64,000 nt of DNA from SG8-30 sp963710135 (GTDB lineage Bacteria; Pseudomonadota; Gammaproteobacteria; Steroidobacterales; Steroidobacteraceae). Every line of letters begins with the position of its first letter. The first letter of the stretch is position 1. The stretch is taken from positions 930,001 through 994,000 of the forward strand of contig CAVPYY010000006.1 in the NCBI GenBank assembly GCA_963710135.1. The letters run 5' to 3'. The translations under genes were made by a program, and so were the position numbers. The notes beneath the pieces were generated by a model that was given only the letters and a program-made list of their open reading frames with translations, was not told the DNA's origin and did not search any database. Shown here piece by piece: positions 1-7,955 of the stretch.

Positions 1-1811
1 CGTCGGCCTGACCTCGGTCATCCTGGCCTTCGCCATTCACCGCGCCCTGTCGCAGCTCGGCACGCGGGACATGACGATCCTCGAGAACAACTGCGTGCAG
101 TCGATCGCGACCTCGGCCGGCTACATGACCCAGCCGCTGATCGCCGGCCTGGCCGCCTACATGTGGGTGCAGAACGAAGTCCTGCCCTGGTGGCAGGTGA
201 TCAGCCTCACCGTCGTGCTGTCGATACTCGGCGTGCTGGTCGCGTTTCCGATGAAGCGGCGCTTCATCAATGACGAGCAGCATCCCTTTCCCGAGGGCCG
301 GGCCTGCGGCGTGGTCCTCGACACCTTGTACACCTCGGGCGCCGCGGCAAGCGGCATCTTCAAGGCCAAGGCGCTGGCCGCCGCGGCCGCGGTGGCCGGC
401 GGGATCACCTTCCTCTCCGGCGAAAGCACCATGCGCCTCGTTCAGGAGAAGTGGCTCGCCCTCAAGTCGGTCTGGGTGCTGCCGCACAGCCTGGATGGCT
501 GGTACTACGCGCTGGTCGAACGCGGACTGGCGCCGCTGCCAAGACTGGCCGGGGTCGACATACGCCAGCTGTCGCTCTCACCCGGCGTCGATCTCGCCAT
601 GCTCGGCGTCGGCGGCCTGATCGGTATCCGCACCGCCGTCAGCATGCTGGTGGGCATGATCGCCAACTTCGTGGTGATCGTGCCGGCGATGATCGCGCTC
701 GGCGAACTGCAGCCGCGTGCGGGCTCGATCGCGGATGGCACGGCGCTGTTCGGCCGCGCCTACATCCTCAACAACTGGGCCCTGTGGTGGGGCCTGGTCA
801 TGATGCTGGTCGCCGCGATGGCCGCCCTCGCCTCCCGCCCCGAGGTGTTCGTCGAGGCGTTCCGCGGCTTCACCCGGCGGCGGGCGCCGCAGCAGCCCGA
901 CGATCCGCTGCACGACATCGAGCTGCCCTTGTGGGTGTCGTGGATCGGCGTGCCGCTGGTCGGCGCGCTCGCCGTGTGGATGACCCACGCCTGGTTCGGC
1001 GTGGACTGGGTGCTCGGCGCGCTGGCGATCCCGCTGATCCTGGTGCTGGCGCTGGTTGCGGCCAGCAGCACCGCGATGACCGCCATCACCCCGACCGGCG
1101 CGCTGTCCAAGATCCCCCAGTTCATCTTCGGCGCCGCGGACCCCCGGCATCCGCCGACCAATCTCATGACCGCCGTGATGTGCACGGAGGTGGCCAGCAA
1201 TGCCTCGAACCTGCTGATGGACATCAAGCCCGGCTACATGCTCGGCGCCAAGCCGCGCCAGCAGGCGATCGGGCACGTCATCGGCATCCTGGCCGGCGCG
1301 CTGGCCAGCACGCCGCTGTTCTATCTGCTGTTCGGACTGCGCGGCTTCGATGCCGCCGCCGGCAAGAGCGTCGAGACGACCATGGTCTCGGAGCAGTTCA
1401 GTTTCCCGGCCGCGCTGCAGTGGAAGGGCGTGTCCGACCTGGTGACGTCGGTGTTCGGCGGTGGCGCCGGCGGTTCGCTGCTCACCACTTCGATACTCTG
1501 GTCCATGGGCATTGCGGCGGTCGCCGCGCTCGCCATGGAAGTGGCACGCGTGCGCACCAAGGGACGGTTCCCGCTGTCGCCACTGGCGATCGGCCTCGGC
1601 GTGCTGGTGCCGCCGGAGTCGACCTTCATGATCTTCCTCGGCGCGTTCACCTTCTGGCTGCTGGCGCGCCGCTACCGCGAGCGCCAGGACACGCACCGGC
1701 CACATGCTGTGGGTGGAGACACAGGAACCGATCTGCGCCGGCCTGATCGCGGGCGCCGCGCTGATCGGCATCGGCGACGTGCTGCTGCGGGTGTTCCTGT
1801 TCGACGCCTGA
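1..1811 (+). CDS. OPT family oligopeptide transporter (5' truncated, one frame change)
   Basis: A polytopic inner-membrane protein of the OPT (oligopeptide transporter) family, which imports small peptides or metal chelates. The reading frame is open from base 2 and already codes transporter sequence, so the start lies outside the window. Many hydrophobic segments are visible, and the conserved block SNASNLLMDIKPGYMLGAKP around bases 1195-1255 is typical of bacterial OPT proteins. Near base 1690-1700 the frame changes: the original frame runs into an arginine-rich tail, whereas the frame starting at 1701 codes HMLWVETQEPICAGLIAGAA and a last membrane helix and stops at 1811. The second frame is the plausible C-terminus. 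The frame change is probably a one-base consensus error. The gene converges on the ATP-grasp gene with 4 bases between stops. Substrate unknown. Confidence 0.85.
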
Positions 1812-1815
1812 CGGG

Positions 1816-2844
1816 TCAGAGCAGGCGCCACTCCGCCTGGTAGGACAGGCCGAGCGAGATGATCCGCTGCAGGAACCGGGGATACTGGATACCGGCGTGC
1901 GCGGCCGCCCGGCCGAAGTCCTCGTACTCCTCGAGGTTGGGATTGGCGTTCGCCTCCAGCACGTACGGCACGCCGTCCTTCGACAGCCTGAAGTCCATGC
2001 GGGCGTAGCCGGTCATGTGCAGCGCGCGGTAGATGCGCCGGGCATAGCGGTCGAGCTTGTCCGCCACGCCGACCGGCAGCCGCTTGGCCGGGTCGGTGAC
2101 GATGCCGTGCCGTTCCTGGTACGCGCGGTCCCACTTGACCTTGCGGGTCGCGATGCCCATCGCGCTCTCGGTCATCGATCCGAACAGGATCTCCCAGGGC
2201 GCGAAGGTCGTCAGCCGCTCGTTGCCCAGCACGCCGAGGTACAGCTCGCGTCCGTCGATGAACTCCTCCACCAGCGCATCCGTGTGCGTCTGCTCGTGCA
2301 CGAACTCGATGCGCTCGCGCAGGCGATCGGCATCCTCGACCACCGAGGCCTGCGCGATCCCGAGGGAAGCGTCCTCGGTCGCCGACTTGACGAACAGCGG
2401 AAAGCGCAGCTTGCGCGGGATCTGGATCTTGCGGCCCTTGCGGAACAGGGCGAAGTGCGGCGTCGGGATCCGGTGATAGCTGAGTATCTGCTTGGACAGC
2501 ACCTTGTCGCGCGACAGCATCATGCCGCGCGGGTTGCAGCCGGTGTAGGGCTGGCGCATGAGTTCGAGGTAGGCGACGACGTGCTGGTCGTAGGTGACGA
2601 TGCCGCCGAATTCCTCCAGCAGGTTGAAGCAGATGTGGGGCTGCCACTCGCCGATCGAGGTCCGAAGCTCGGTGAGGCTGTCGCCGATGCCTAGCGGACG
2701 CACGTCGTGGCCGGACCTGCGCAAGGTGTTTATCACGTCGAACTCGGTGCGGAACTCGTCGGCCTCCTGGTCGGTCAGCCCGTCGAGCGTGTCCGGCGGC
2801 ACCAGGGTTTCGTGTACGAGCACCAGGATGCGTAGCTTCTTCAT
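1816..2844 (-). CDS. ATP-grasp ligase, D-Ala-D-Ala ligase-like
   Basis: 342 residues with the layout of D-alanine-D-alanine ligase relatives. The N-terminal half is a pre-ATP-grasp fold. It is followed by the ATP lysine in FPLFVKSATEDASLG, the acidic VEEFIDGRELYLGV strand and the Mg-binding DFR...YVLEANANPNL block near the C-terminus. The family forms amide or peptide bonds via an acyl phosphate. The gene overlaps the upstream metallopeptidase gene by 4 bases (start and stop share ATGA), so the two are translationally coupled. This pairing argues against housekeeping Ddl, which normally sits in the dcw cluster. A role in making or modifying a peptide or peptidoglycan-like molecule is inference; the substrate is unknown. 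Confidence 0.82.
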   Translation of the reverse strand: MKKLRILVLVHETLVPPDTLDGLTDQEADEFRTEFDVINTLRRSGHDVRPLGIGDSLTELRTSIGEWQPHICFNLLEEFGGIVTYDQHVVAYLELMRQPYTGCNPRGMMLSRDKVLSKQILSYHRIPTPHFALFRKGRKIQIPRKLRFPLFVKSATEDASLGIAQASVVEDADRLRERIEFVHEQTHTDALVEEFIDGRELYLGVLGNERLTTFAPWEILFGSMTESAMGIATRKVKWDRAYQERHGIVTDPAKRLPVGVADKLDRYARRIYRALHMTGYARMDFRLSKDGVPYVLEANANPNLEEYEDFGRAAAHAGIQYPRFLQRIISLGLSYQAEWRLL

Positions 2845-3917
2845 AGTGCTATCCAGGGTCCAACGCCCTTCTTCGCCTTGCGGGTCAGGGCAACCAGCAG
2901 CCGTTCGACTCGGCGCGTAGCCTTGCGCCGGTCGCCGCGTACCAGCAGGCGCAGCGTCCGGGTCCGCTCCGTGAGGTGATCGAGCAGCTCCTGCACGAGA
3001 TATTCGCTGGCGTCCAGCCGGGCGGCAACCCGGCGCCTCACGGCCGGTCCGTACTCGCGCAGGAAGGTGCTGGCGCGCAACTGGCCAGCGCGGCTGCGGC
3101 GCGCCGTGAAAACCCGCCGCAGTATCTTGTCGATCTTTTCGGCGTCATCGGAGCGGTAGTGCCGGACCATGATCGCATAGTGCTGCGCCAACGTGCGCCG
3201 CGCGGCCTTGAGCGGCTCGATGTGATGCCGCGCGCGGACCAGCGGCCGCCTGCCGCGCAGTTCCGCCATGGCCTCGTCGACGTACTCCAGCTTGCGCAGC
3301 GCCGGCCAGCCGGCGTAGGCGCGCCGCCACTTCGAGCGCGGTTGCAGCCACACTGCGAAGGTCTCGGCGAAGTCCTCGGTGGGATGACTCTGCGCATACC
3401 AGCTGTCGAGATGCTGGACGAATCGCTTGCTGCCCGGGCGTGGCCGGTAGTGACGCGGATACTTTCGCGACGCCGGCCCGAAGGTTTCCCGCCAGGCCTT
3501 GCGGCGCCGCAGGCGATAGGCCGTGTCCATCGCATGGCCGGCCTCGTGGCGGAGGATCTGCATCAACGCCTGTGCGTTGCCGCCCTCGACTTCGCCCATG
3601 AAACGCCGCTCGAGACGCTTCAGCCGCGGATGCAGCAGGTAGAACGGGATCGCTATCCCGGGCACGCCATCCGGCGAAAACCATTCCTGCGAGATCCAGC
3701 AGTGCGGTCGCAGGGCCAGCCCGCGCGCCGCCATCTCCGTGTACAGGCGCTCCAGGGGCGCCTCCACCGGCGAGCCGGCGATCTTCAGGCCCAGGTCGCA
3801 GAGCCGCACTTCGAGCAACTCCTCGTCCGGCAGTCGCGCCCACCACGGTTGCGCGCGGCGCGCGACGCGTCGCTTGGCGGCCCGCTTGCGGACAGGTTTC
3901 TCACGGCGGACCGTCAT
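2841..3917 (-). CDS. putative zinc metallopeptidase (HEAGH motif)
   Basis: 358 residues with an Arg/Lys-rich N-terminus and no signal peptide. HEAGH at residues 124-128 is an HExxH zinc site. A downstream HPTEDFAETFAVW segment offers the third acidic ligand, as in gluzincin-type peptidases. The C-terminal third is basic and helical. It matches a class of uncharacterised proteobacterial proteins annotated as putative zinc-binding metallopeptidase, which in my recollection are found beside ATP-grasp ligases. It overlaps the downstream ligase gene by 4 bases, so both are likely made from one message. Function beyond probable Zn-dependent hydrolysis is unknown. Confidence 0.75.
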   Translation of the reverse strand: MTVRREKPVRKRAAKRRVARRAQPWWARLPDEELLEVRLCDLGLKIAGSPVEAPLERLYTEMAARGLALRPHCWISQEWFSPDGVPGIAIPFYLLHPRLKRLERRFMGEVEGGNAQALMQILRHEAGHAMDTAYRLRRRKAWRETFGPASRKYPRHYRPRPGSKRFVQHLDSWYAQSHPTEDFAETFAVWLQPRSKWRRAYAGWPALRKLEYVDEAMAELRGRRPLVRARHHIEPLKAARRTLAQHYAIMVRHYRSDDAEKIDKILRRVFTARRSRAGQLRASTFLREYGPAVRRRVAARLDASEYLVQELLDHLTERTRTLRLLVRGDRRKATRRVERLLVALTRKAKKGVGPWIAL

Positions 3918-3966
3918 GTCGTGCCTAGCTTAGCGGTCGCAAGGCCGCGCCGTACACCGCGCTGCC

Positions 3967-5472
3967 TCATGCGCGCGCCAGTCGGCGCAGCGCACGCTCC
4001 AGCAGGGCGTCGGCAAACGCCTCGATGCGCCCGGCGCCGGCGAGCGCACTGCGCCAGCCTGGCGGCAGCGCGGCCGCGCCATGGTGCGCGCCGGCCAGCT
4101 GGCCGGCCATCGCCCCGCTCGTATCGGCATCGCCGCCCAGATTGACCGCGGCCAGCACCGTCTCGCGCAGCGTGCTGCCGCGCTGGAACGCCCACAGCAC
4201 GGCCTCGAGCGCCTCGACCGCGTGGCCCCCGCCGAAGATCCGCGGCGGCGCCTTGTCGGACCACGAGCCCCGCGCGACCTCCGCGACCTCGCGCCTGAGC
4301 GGCCGGCGCTCCCAGTAGCCTTCGACCGGGCTGAACATCGGCTGCGTCAATTCCGTCCTGGATGCGCCGAGCAGGGCGCCGCAGAGCAAGGCGGCGAAGT
4401 AGCGTACGGCGTCGAGCGTAACCGGCGCCTGGTGGGTGACGCGGGCGGCGTCGACCGCCGCCTCGATCGCCTCGACGGGGTCCGCCACCAGCAGCATGAC
4501 CACCGGGCCGATGCGCGCCAGCGGCTCCTTGGACGGATTGGCCGGGTCGTGCGAGCCGGCATGCGCGAGTCCGGTCCACTGCGCATGCGCCAGCGCCCGC
4601 GCCGTCGCGGCGCTGATGCCGATGCAGCTGCCGGTGCTGGAGAGGTGTCCGCTGCGCTGCCAGCGGACATAGCGCGCGACCTGGTCCGAAGCGTCGACCG
4701 AATCGGTTTCCACCAGACTCTCCGCGAGGCACAGGGCCATGGCGGTTTCATCGCTCCAGGCGCCGCGGGGCAGGTCGAAGGGGCCCCCTCCCACGAGATC
4801 GCCCACGGGGGTGAAGCTGCCGGGCCGACGCAGCGCCAGCGGCTGGCCACAGGCGTCCCCTGCCGCCAGGCCCAGCAACAAACCGCGATAGCGCTCTCGC
4901 AATGCCGTGGCGATGGCCGTATCGCCGGACGACGTGCGCGGCTGCGCGGACTCCCGCCAGGCACGCACATACTCGACCTGGGCGTCGGTCTCGGGCACAG
5001 CCGGCCAGTCCTGCGCCCGTCCAGAGGTGCTCCAGAGTTCATTCAGCCGGTCCAGGGCGGCATCGCCCTGCGCGCCATGTCGCGCCAGCCAGCAGCCCAC
5101 GACCAGATTGGTGCGGCCGATGCCGGCGCGGCAGTGGAGATAGATCCTGCGTCCGGCCGCGAGGGCCGCGTCGATCTCGTCGAGGATCTCGACGGTATGC
5201 GCGGCCAGCTCCGGCAGGCCGTGATCACGGATCGGCTTGCGCAGATAGGTCACGGCGTCGCGGCCATAGGGGCCGGGCAGCCAGCGCTCGTAGGACTCCA
5301 GCTCGCCCGGCGCGGTCAGGTCGATGAAGCAGTCGATGCCGGCGTCGAGCAGCCGGCGGATGCGGCCGCGCACCGCTTCGTCCGGGCCGACGGCCGGATA
5401 CTCGCCGGCGAGGAAGCGGCCGGGCTCGACCCAGTAGGCATTGGCCAGCGGCGCGGAAGTGCGATCGGGCAT
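3967..5472 (-). CDS. dual-specificity phosphatase / ADP-ribosylglycohydrolase fusion
   Basis: 501 residues with two catalytic domains. Residues 1 to about 175 form a dual-specificity/tyrosine phosphatase-like domain with the CX5R loop HCRAGIGRT at 113-121 (Cys114, Arg120). From about residue 185 there is an ADP-ribosylglycohydrolase (DraG/ARH) domain. It has the LLGLAAGDACGQPL opening, an acidic SDET metal site, a THQAP segment and the LGGDADTSGAMAGQLAGA metal-binding block. DraG-type enzymes remove ADP-ribose from proteins or from free derivatives; the phosphatase could act on the same target or on a phosphorylated product (inference). I chose ATG at 5472 because the longer frame would run into ttcA. 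The gene lies 11 bases downstream of ttcA and is probably cotranscribed with it. Confidence 0.85.
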   Translation of the reverse strand: MPDRTSAPLANAYWVEPGRFLAGEYPAVGPDEAVRGRIRRLLDAGIDCFIDLTAPGELESYERWLPGPYGRDAVTYLRKPIRDHGLPELAAHTVEILDEIDAALAAGRRIYLHCRAGIGRTNLVVGCWLARHGAQGDAALDRLNELWSTSGRAQDWPAVPETDAQVEYVRAWRESAQPRTSSGDTAIATALRERYRGLLLGLAAGDACGQPLALRRPGSFTPVGDLVGGGPFDLPRGAWSDETAMALCLAESLVETDSVDASDQVARYVRWQRSGHLSSTGSCIGISAATARALAHAQWTGLAHAGSHDPANPSKEPLARIGPVVMLLVADPVEAIEAAVDAARVTHQAPVTLDAVRYFAALLCGALLGASRTELTQPMFSPVEGYWERRPLRREVAEVARGSWSDKAPPRIFGGGHAVEALEAVLWAFQRGSTLRETVLAAVNLGGDADTSGAMAGQLAGAHHGAAALPPGWRSALAGAGRIEAFADALLERALRRLARA

Positions 5473-5483
5473 CGGCGGCGCGG

Positions 5484-6284
5484 TCACCGATCCGCCCGCA
5501 GCGAGGCGAAGTCGAAGGCGTCCGGATCGGCGAGGTGCGACACGTTCACATTGCGCAAGGCGGTGAATATGGAGTCGACGCGACCCGGGCTCTCGCGATC
5601 CCACTGGGCCAGCATGCGGCCGATGGCCTCGCGCTGCAGATTCGGCTGCGAGCCGCACAGCTTGCAGGGGATGATCGGGAACGCCCGTGCCCGGGCGTAG
5701 CGCGCGATCTCGCGCTCCGGAACGTAGCACAAGGGCCGGATGACGACATTGCGGCCGTCCTCGGACTTCAGCTTCGGCGGCATGGCCTTGAGGCGGCCGC
5801 CGTGGAAGAGATTGAGGAACAGCGTCTCGACGATGTCGTCACGGTGATGACCGAGCGCCACCTTGGTCACGCCGTGCTCGCTGGCGTAGCGATACAGCGC
5901 GCCGCGCCTGAGCCGGCTGCACAGGCCGCACTGCGTCTTGCCCTCCGGGACGACCCGCCGGACGACGCTGTAGGTGTCCTGCTCGATCACGGCGTAGCGC
6001 ACCCCGAGCGACTCGAGATAGCGCGGCAGCACGTCCGCCGGAAACCCCGGCTGCTTCTGGTCGAGATTCACCGCGACGAGCTCGAAGCTGACCGGCGCCG
6101 CCCGCTGCAGCGACAGCAGCATGTCGAGCAGGGTGTAGGAGTCCTTGCCGCCCGACAGGCAGACCATGACCCGGTCGCCCTGCTCGATCATCCCGTAGTC
6201 GGCGATGGCCTTGCCCACCAGCCCGCGCAGGCGCGCCTGCAGCCGCTTGAAGTTACTGGTATCGGTGGCGGATAGGGCGTGCAT
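5484..6284 (-). CDS. ttcA: tRNA 2-thiocytidine biosynthesis protein TtcA
   Basis: 266 residues. TtcA thiolates C32 of certain tRNAs in the cytoplasm, using ATP and a [4Fe-4S] cluster. The PP-loop SGGKDS is at residues 44-49. Cluster cysteines are present as CGLC (119-122) and CKLC (207-210). The ALGHHRDDIVETLFLNLFHGG segment is family-typical. A GTG 42 bases further upstream (6326) keeps the frame open, but a TACAAT -10-like box (bases 6313-6318, minus strand) lies inside that extension, so ATG at 6284 is the better start. The length agrees with the family. Confidence 0.93.
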   Translation of the reverse strand: MHALSATDTSNFKRLQARLRGLVGKAIADYGMIEQGDRVMVCLSGGKDSYTLLDMLLSLQRAAPVSFELVAVNLDQKQPGFPADVLPRYLESLGVRYAVIEQDTYSVVRRVVPEGKTQCGLCSRLRRGALYRYASEHGVTKVALGHHRDDIVETLFLNLFHGGRLKAMPPKLKSEDGRNVVIRPLCYVPEREIARYARARAFPIIPCKLCGSQPNLQREAIGRMLAQWDRESPGRVDSIFTALRNVNVSHLADPDAFDFASLRADR

Positions 6285-6312
6285 CGGCGGACCGCTCTGG
6301 GACGGGCCGCGA

Positions 6313-6318
6313 ATTGTA
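6313..6318 (-). promoter_or_regulatory. -10 element upstream of ttcA
   Basis: TACAAT on the minus strand, 28 bases before the chosen ttcA ATG. No clear -35 is visible 16-18 bases further upstream. Its place inside the longer reading frame argues for the shorter TtcA start. Confidence 0.45.
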
Positions 6319-6322
6319 GCAA

Positions 6323-7825
6323 TCACCAGTCGGCGAGGTACTTCCGCTCCAGGTAGCGCAGGTACGCGCCGGCGGACAGCGGGCGGCCGGTGGCGTGCTT
6401 CACCAGCTCCGGCACATCCATCTTGGCGCCGAGAGAGTGAACGTTCTCCCTGAGCCAGCCGAGCACGCCGTGAAGTTGCCCGCCGCGATCTCGGCGTCGA
6501 CCCCGCCGAGGTCCTCGCGCAGCGCCTCCCACAGCTGGGCGGCGATCACCGCCCCGATGCCGTAGGACGGGAAGTAGCCGAACGAGCCCAGCGCCCAGTG
6601 GACGTCCTGCAGGCAGCCTTCGTTGTCGCTGGCCGGACAGACGCCGAGCCGCCGGTCCATCAGGTCGTTCCAGGCCGCCGGCAGGTCCTTCACGGGGAGC
6701 TTGCCCGAAAGCAGCTGCTGCTCCAGCTCGTAGCGGACGATGATGTGCGCCTGGTAGGTCAGCTCGTCGGCATCCGCGCGGATCGGTCCGCGCATCACCC
6801 GGTTCAGCCGGCGGTAGATGTTTTCCTCGGACCACTGGTCGCCGTCGGGTCCGTAGTGCTTGTCGAGCAGGGGCCGGAGCCAGGTCACGAAGGCGCGGCT
6901 GCGGCCGATGATCATCTCGAGCAGCAGCGACTGGCTCTCCTCCAGCGCCATGCCGCGGTCCTGGCCGACCGGCTGGTCGCGCCAGGCCTGGGCAGCCCGA
7001 GGTCGTAGAGCGCCTGGCCGGTCTCGTGCAGCGCGCCCAGCAGGCCGGAGAACGGGTCGGCGCGGATCGATGCGCGTCACCACGCGGATGTCGCCGGGCA
7101 CTCCCTCGGTGAAGGTGCGCTCGCCGACGTCGAAACGCCCGCGGTCGAACGGAAAACCCACGCGCCTTCATGACATCGAGGCACAGTGCCCGCTGCTTGG
7201 CGGCCGTGAACCGGCCCGCGAGCACCCCGACCGGCCGCTCGATCTGGGCGTCGAGCACTTCCGACACCAGGGTCGGCAGGCGCCGCGACAGCGCGGCGAA
7301 GGTGCTGCCGAGTTCCTTGGAGAGCAGGCCGGGGGTGAATTCGTCGGCCAGCGCGTCGTAGGGCTCCAGCCCGAGATGCTGCCCGAGCATCGTGGCGCGA
7401 CTGCGCGTCAGCTCGACCACCTCGGCCAGATGCGGCGCCAGCACCTTGAAGTCACCCTGCTCGCGCGCCTCCAGCCACTTGGCCTCGGCGCGGGCGATGG
7501 CGCGCGCGAGGCGCGCGACCAGCGTTGGCGGCGTCGCGATCGCATGATCCCGCTCGCGGCGCATCTCGCGCAGGTTGGCGACCTGCCAGTCCTCCAGGTC
7601 CTGCCGGCTCGCCTCGGCACGATCGATCAGCCGCGACACGCGCGGCGAGCTCAGCAGGGCGTGGCATTCGGTCTCGAGTGCCGCCAGCTGTTCGCCGCGC
7701 ACATCCGAGCTGGCGCGCGGCATGGCGATGGCCGCGTCCCAGCGCAGCAACGCCAGCGTGCCGCGAAACGCATGCAGCCGGCGGAATTCCTGCTCGAGTT
7801 GTTGGTACGGTGTGAGTACTGGCAC
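6323..7825 (-). CDS. M32 family (Taq-type) carboxypeptidase-like protein, several frame changes, altered zinc motif
   Basis: About 500 residues, the normal M32 length. The start is GTG at 7825 (VPVLTPYQQLEQEFRRLHAF). Helical N-terminal family sequence continues in one frame to about 7165. It then moves to another frame (GFPFDRGRFDVGERTFTEG), returns for the metal-site region around 7020, moves again (EESQSLLLEMIIGRS to GIGAVIAAQLWEAL), and ends in the first frame (ENVHSLGAKMDVPELV to the stop at 6323). At least four frame changes are needed. The usual HExxH zinc motif reads HETGQ (7014-7028), and the usual HESQS motif reads EESQS (6929-6943). If both are true, the protein lacks normal zinc ligands or binds metal differently. 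The indels look like assembly errors; the two substitutions may be real. Confidence 0.8.
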   Translation of the reverse strand: MPVLTPYQQLEQEFRRLHAFRGTLALLRWDAAIAMPRASSDVRGEQLAALETECHALLSSPRVSRLIDRAEASRQDLEDWQVANLREMRRERDHAIATPPTLVARLARAIARAEAKWLEAREQGDFKVLAPHLAEVVELTRSRATMLGQHLGLEPYDALADEFTPGLLSKELGSTFAALSRRLPTLVSEVLDAQIERPVGVLAGRFTAAKQRALCLDVMKARGFSVRPRAFRRRRAHLHRGSARRHPRGDAHRSAPTRSPACWARCTRPARRSTTSGCPGLARPAGRPGPRHGAGGEPVAAARDDHRPQPRLRDLAPAPARQALRTRRRPVVRGKHLPPAEPGDARTDPRGCRRADLPGAHHRPLRAGAAAAFGQAPREGPAGGLERPDGPAARRLSGQRQRRLPAGRPLGAGLVRLLPVLRHRGGDRRPAVGGAARGPRRGRRRDRGGQLHGVLGWLRENVHSLGAKMDVPELVKHATGRPLSAGAYLRYLERKYLADW

Positions 7826-7955
7826 GGTGGCCCGTCCCGGGACCGCGTTGGTGCGGCCGGCCGGGACGGGCGGAGAGTCTAGCAGCCGGGCCGGTACGGC
7901 GCCCGGCCGGCGGCGCAAAACGCTTGCCGCTCAGAGCCTTGCGACGGACCGACGG

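Noticed and set aside
578..2647. A 689-residue open frame on the minus strand
   Set aside because: It is antisense to OPT and in another frame of the ATP-grasp gene, Arg/Ala/Gly-rich with no family resemblance. High GC produces such frames throughout.
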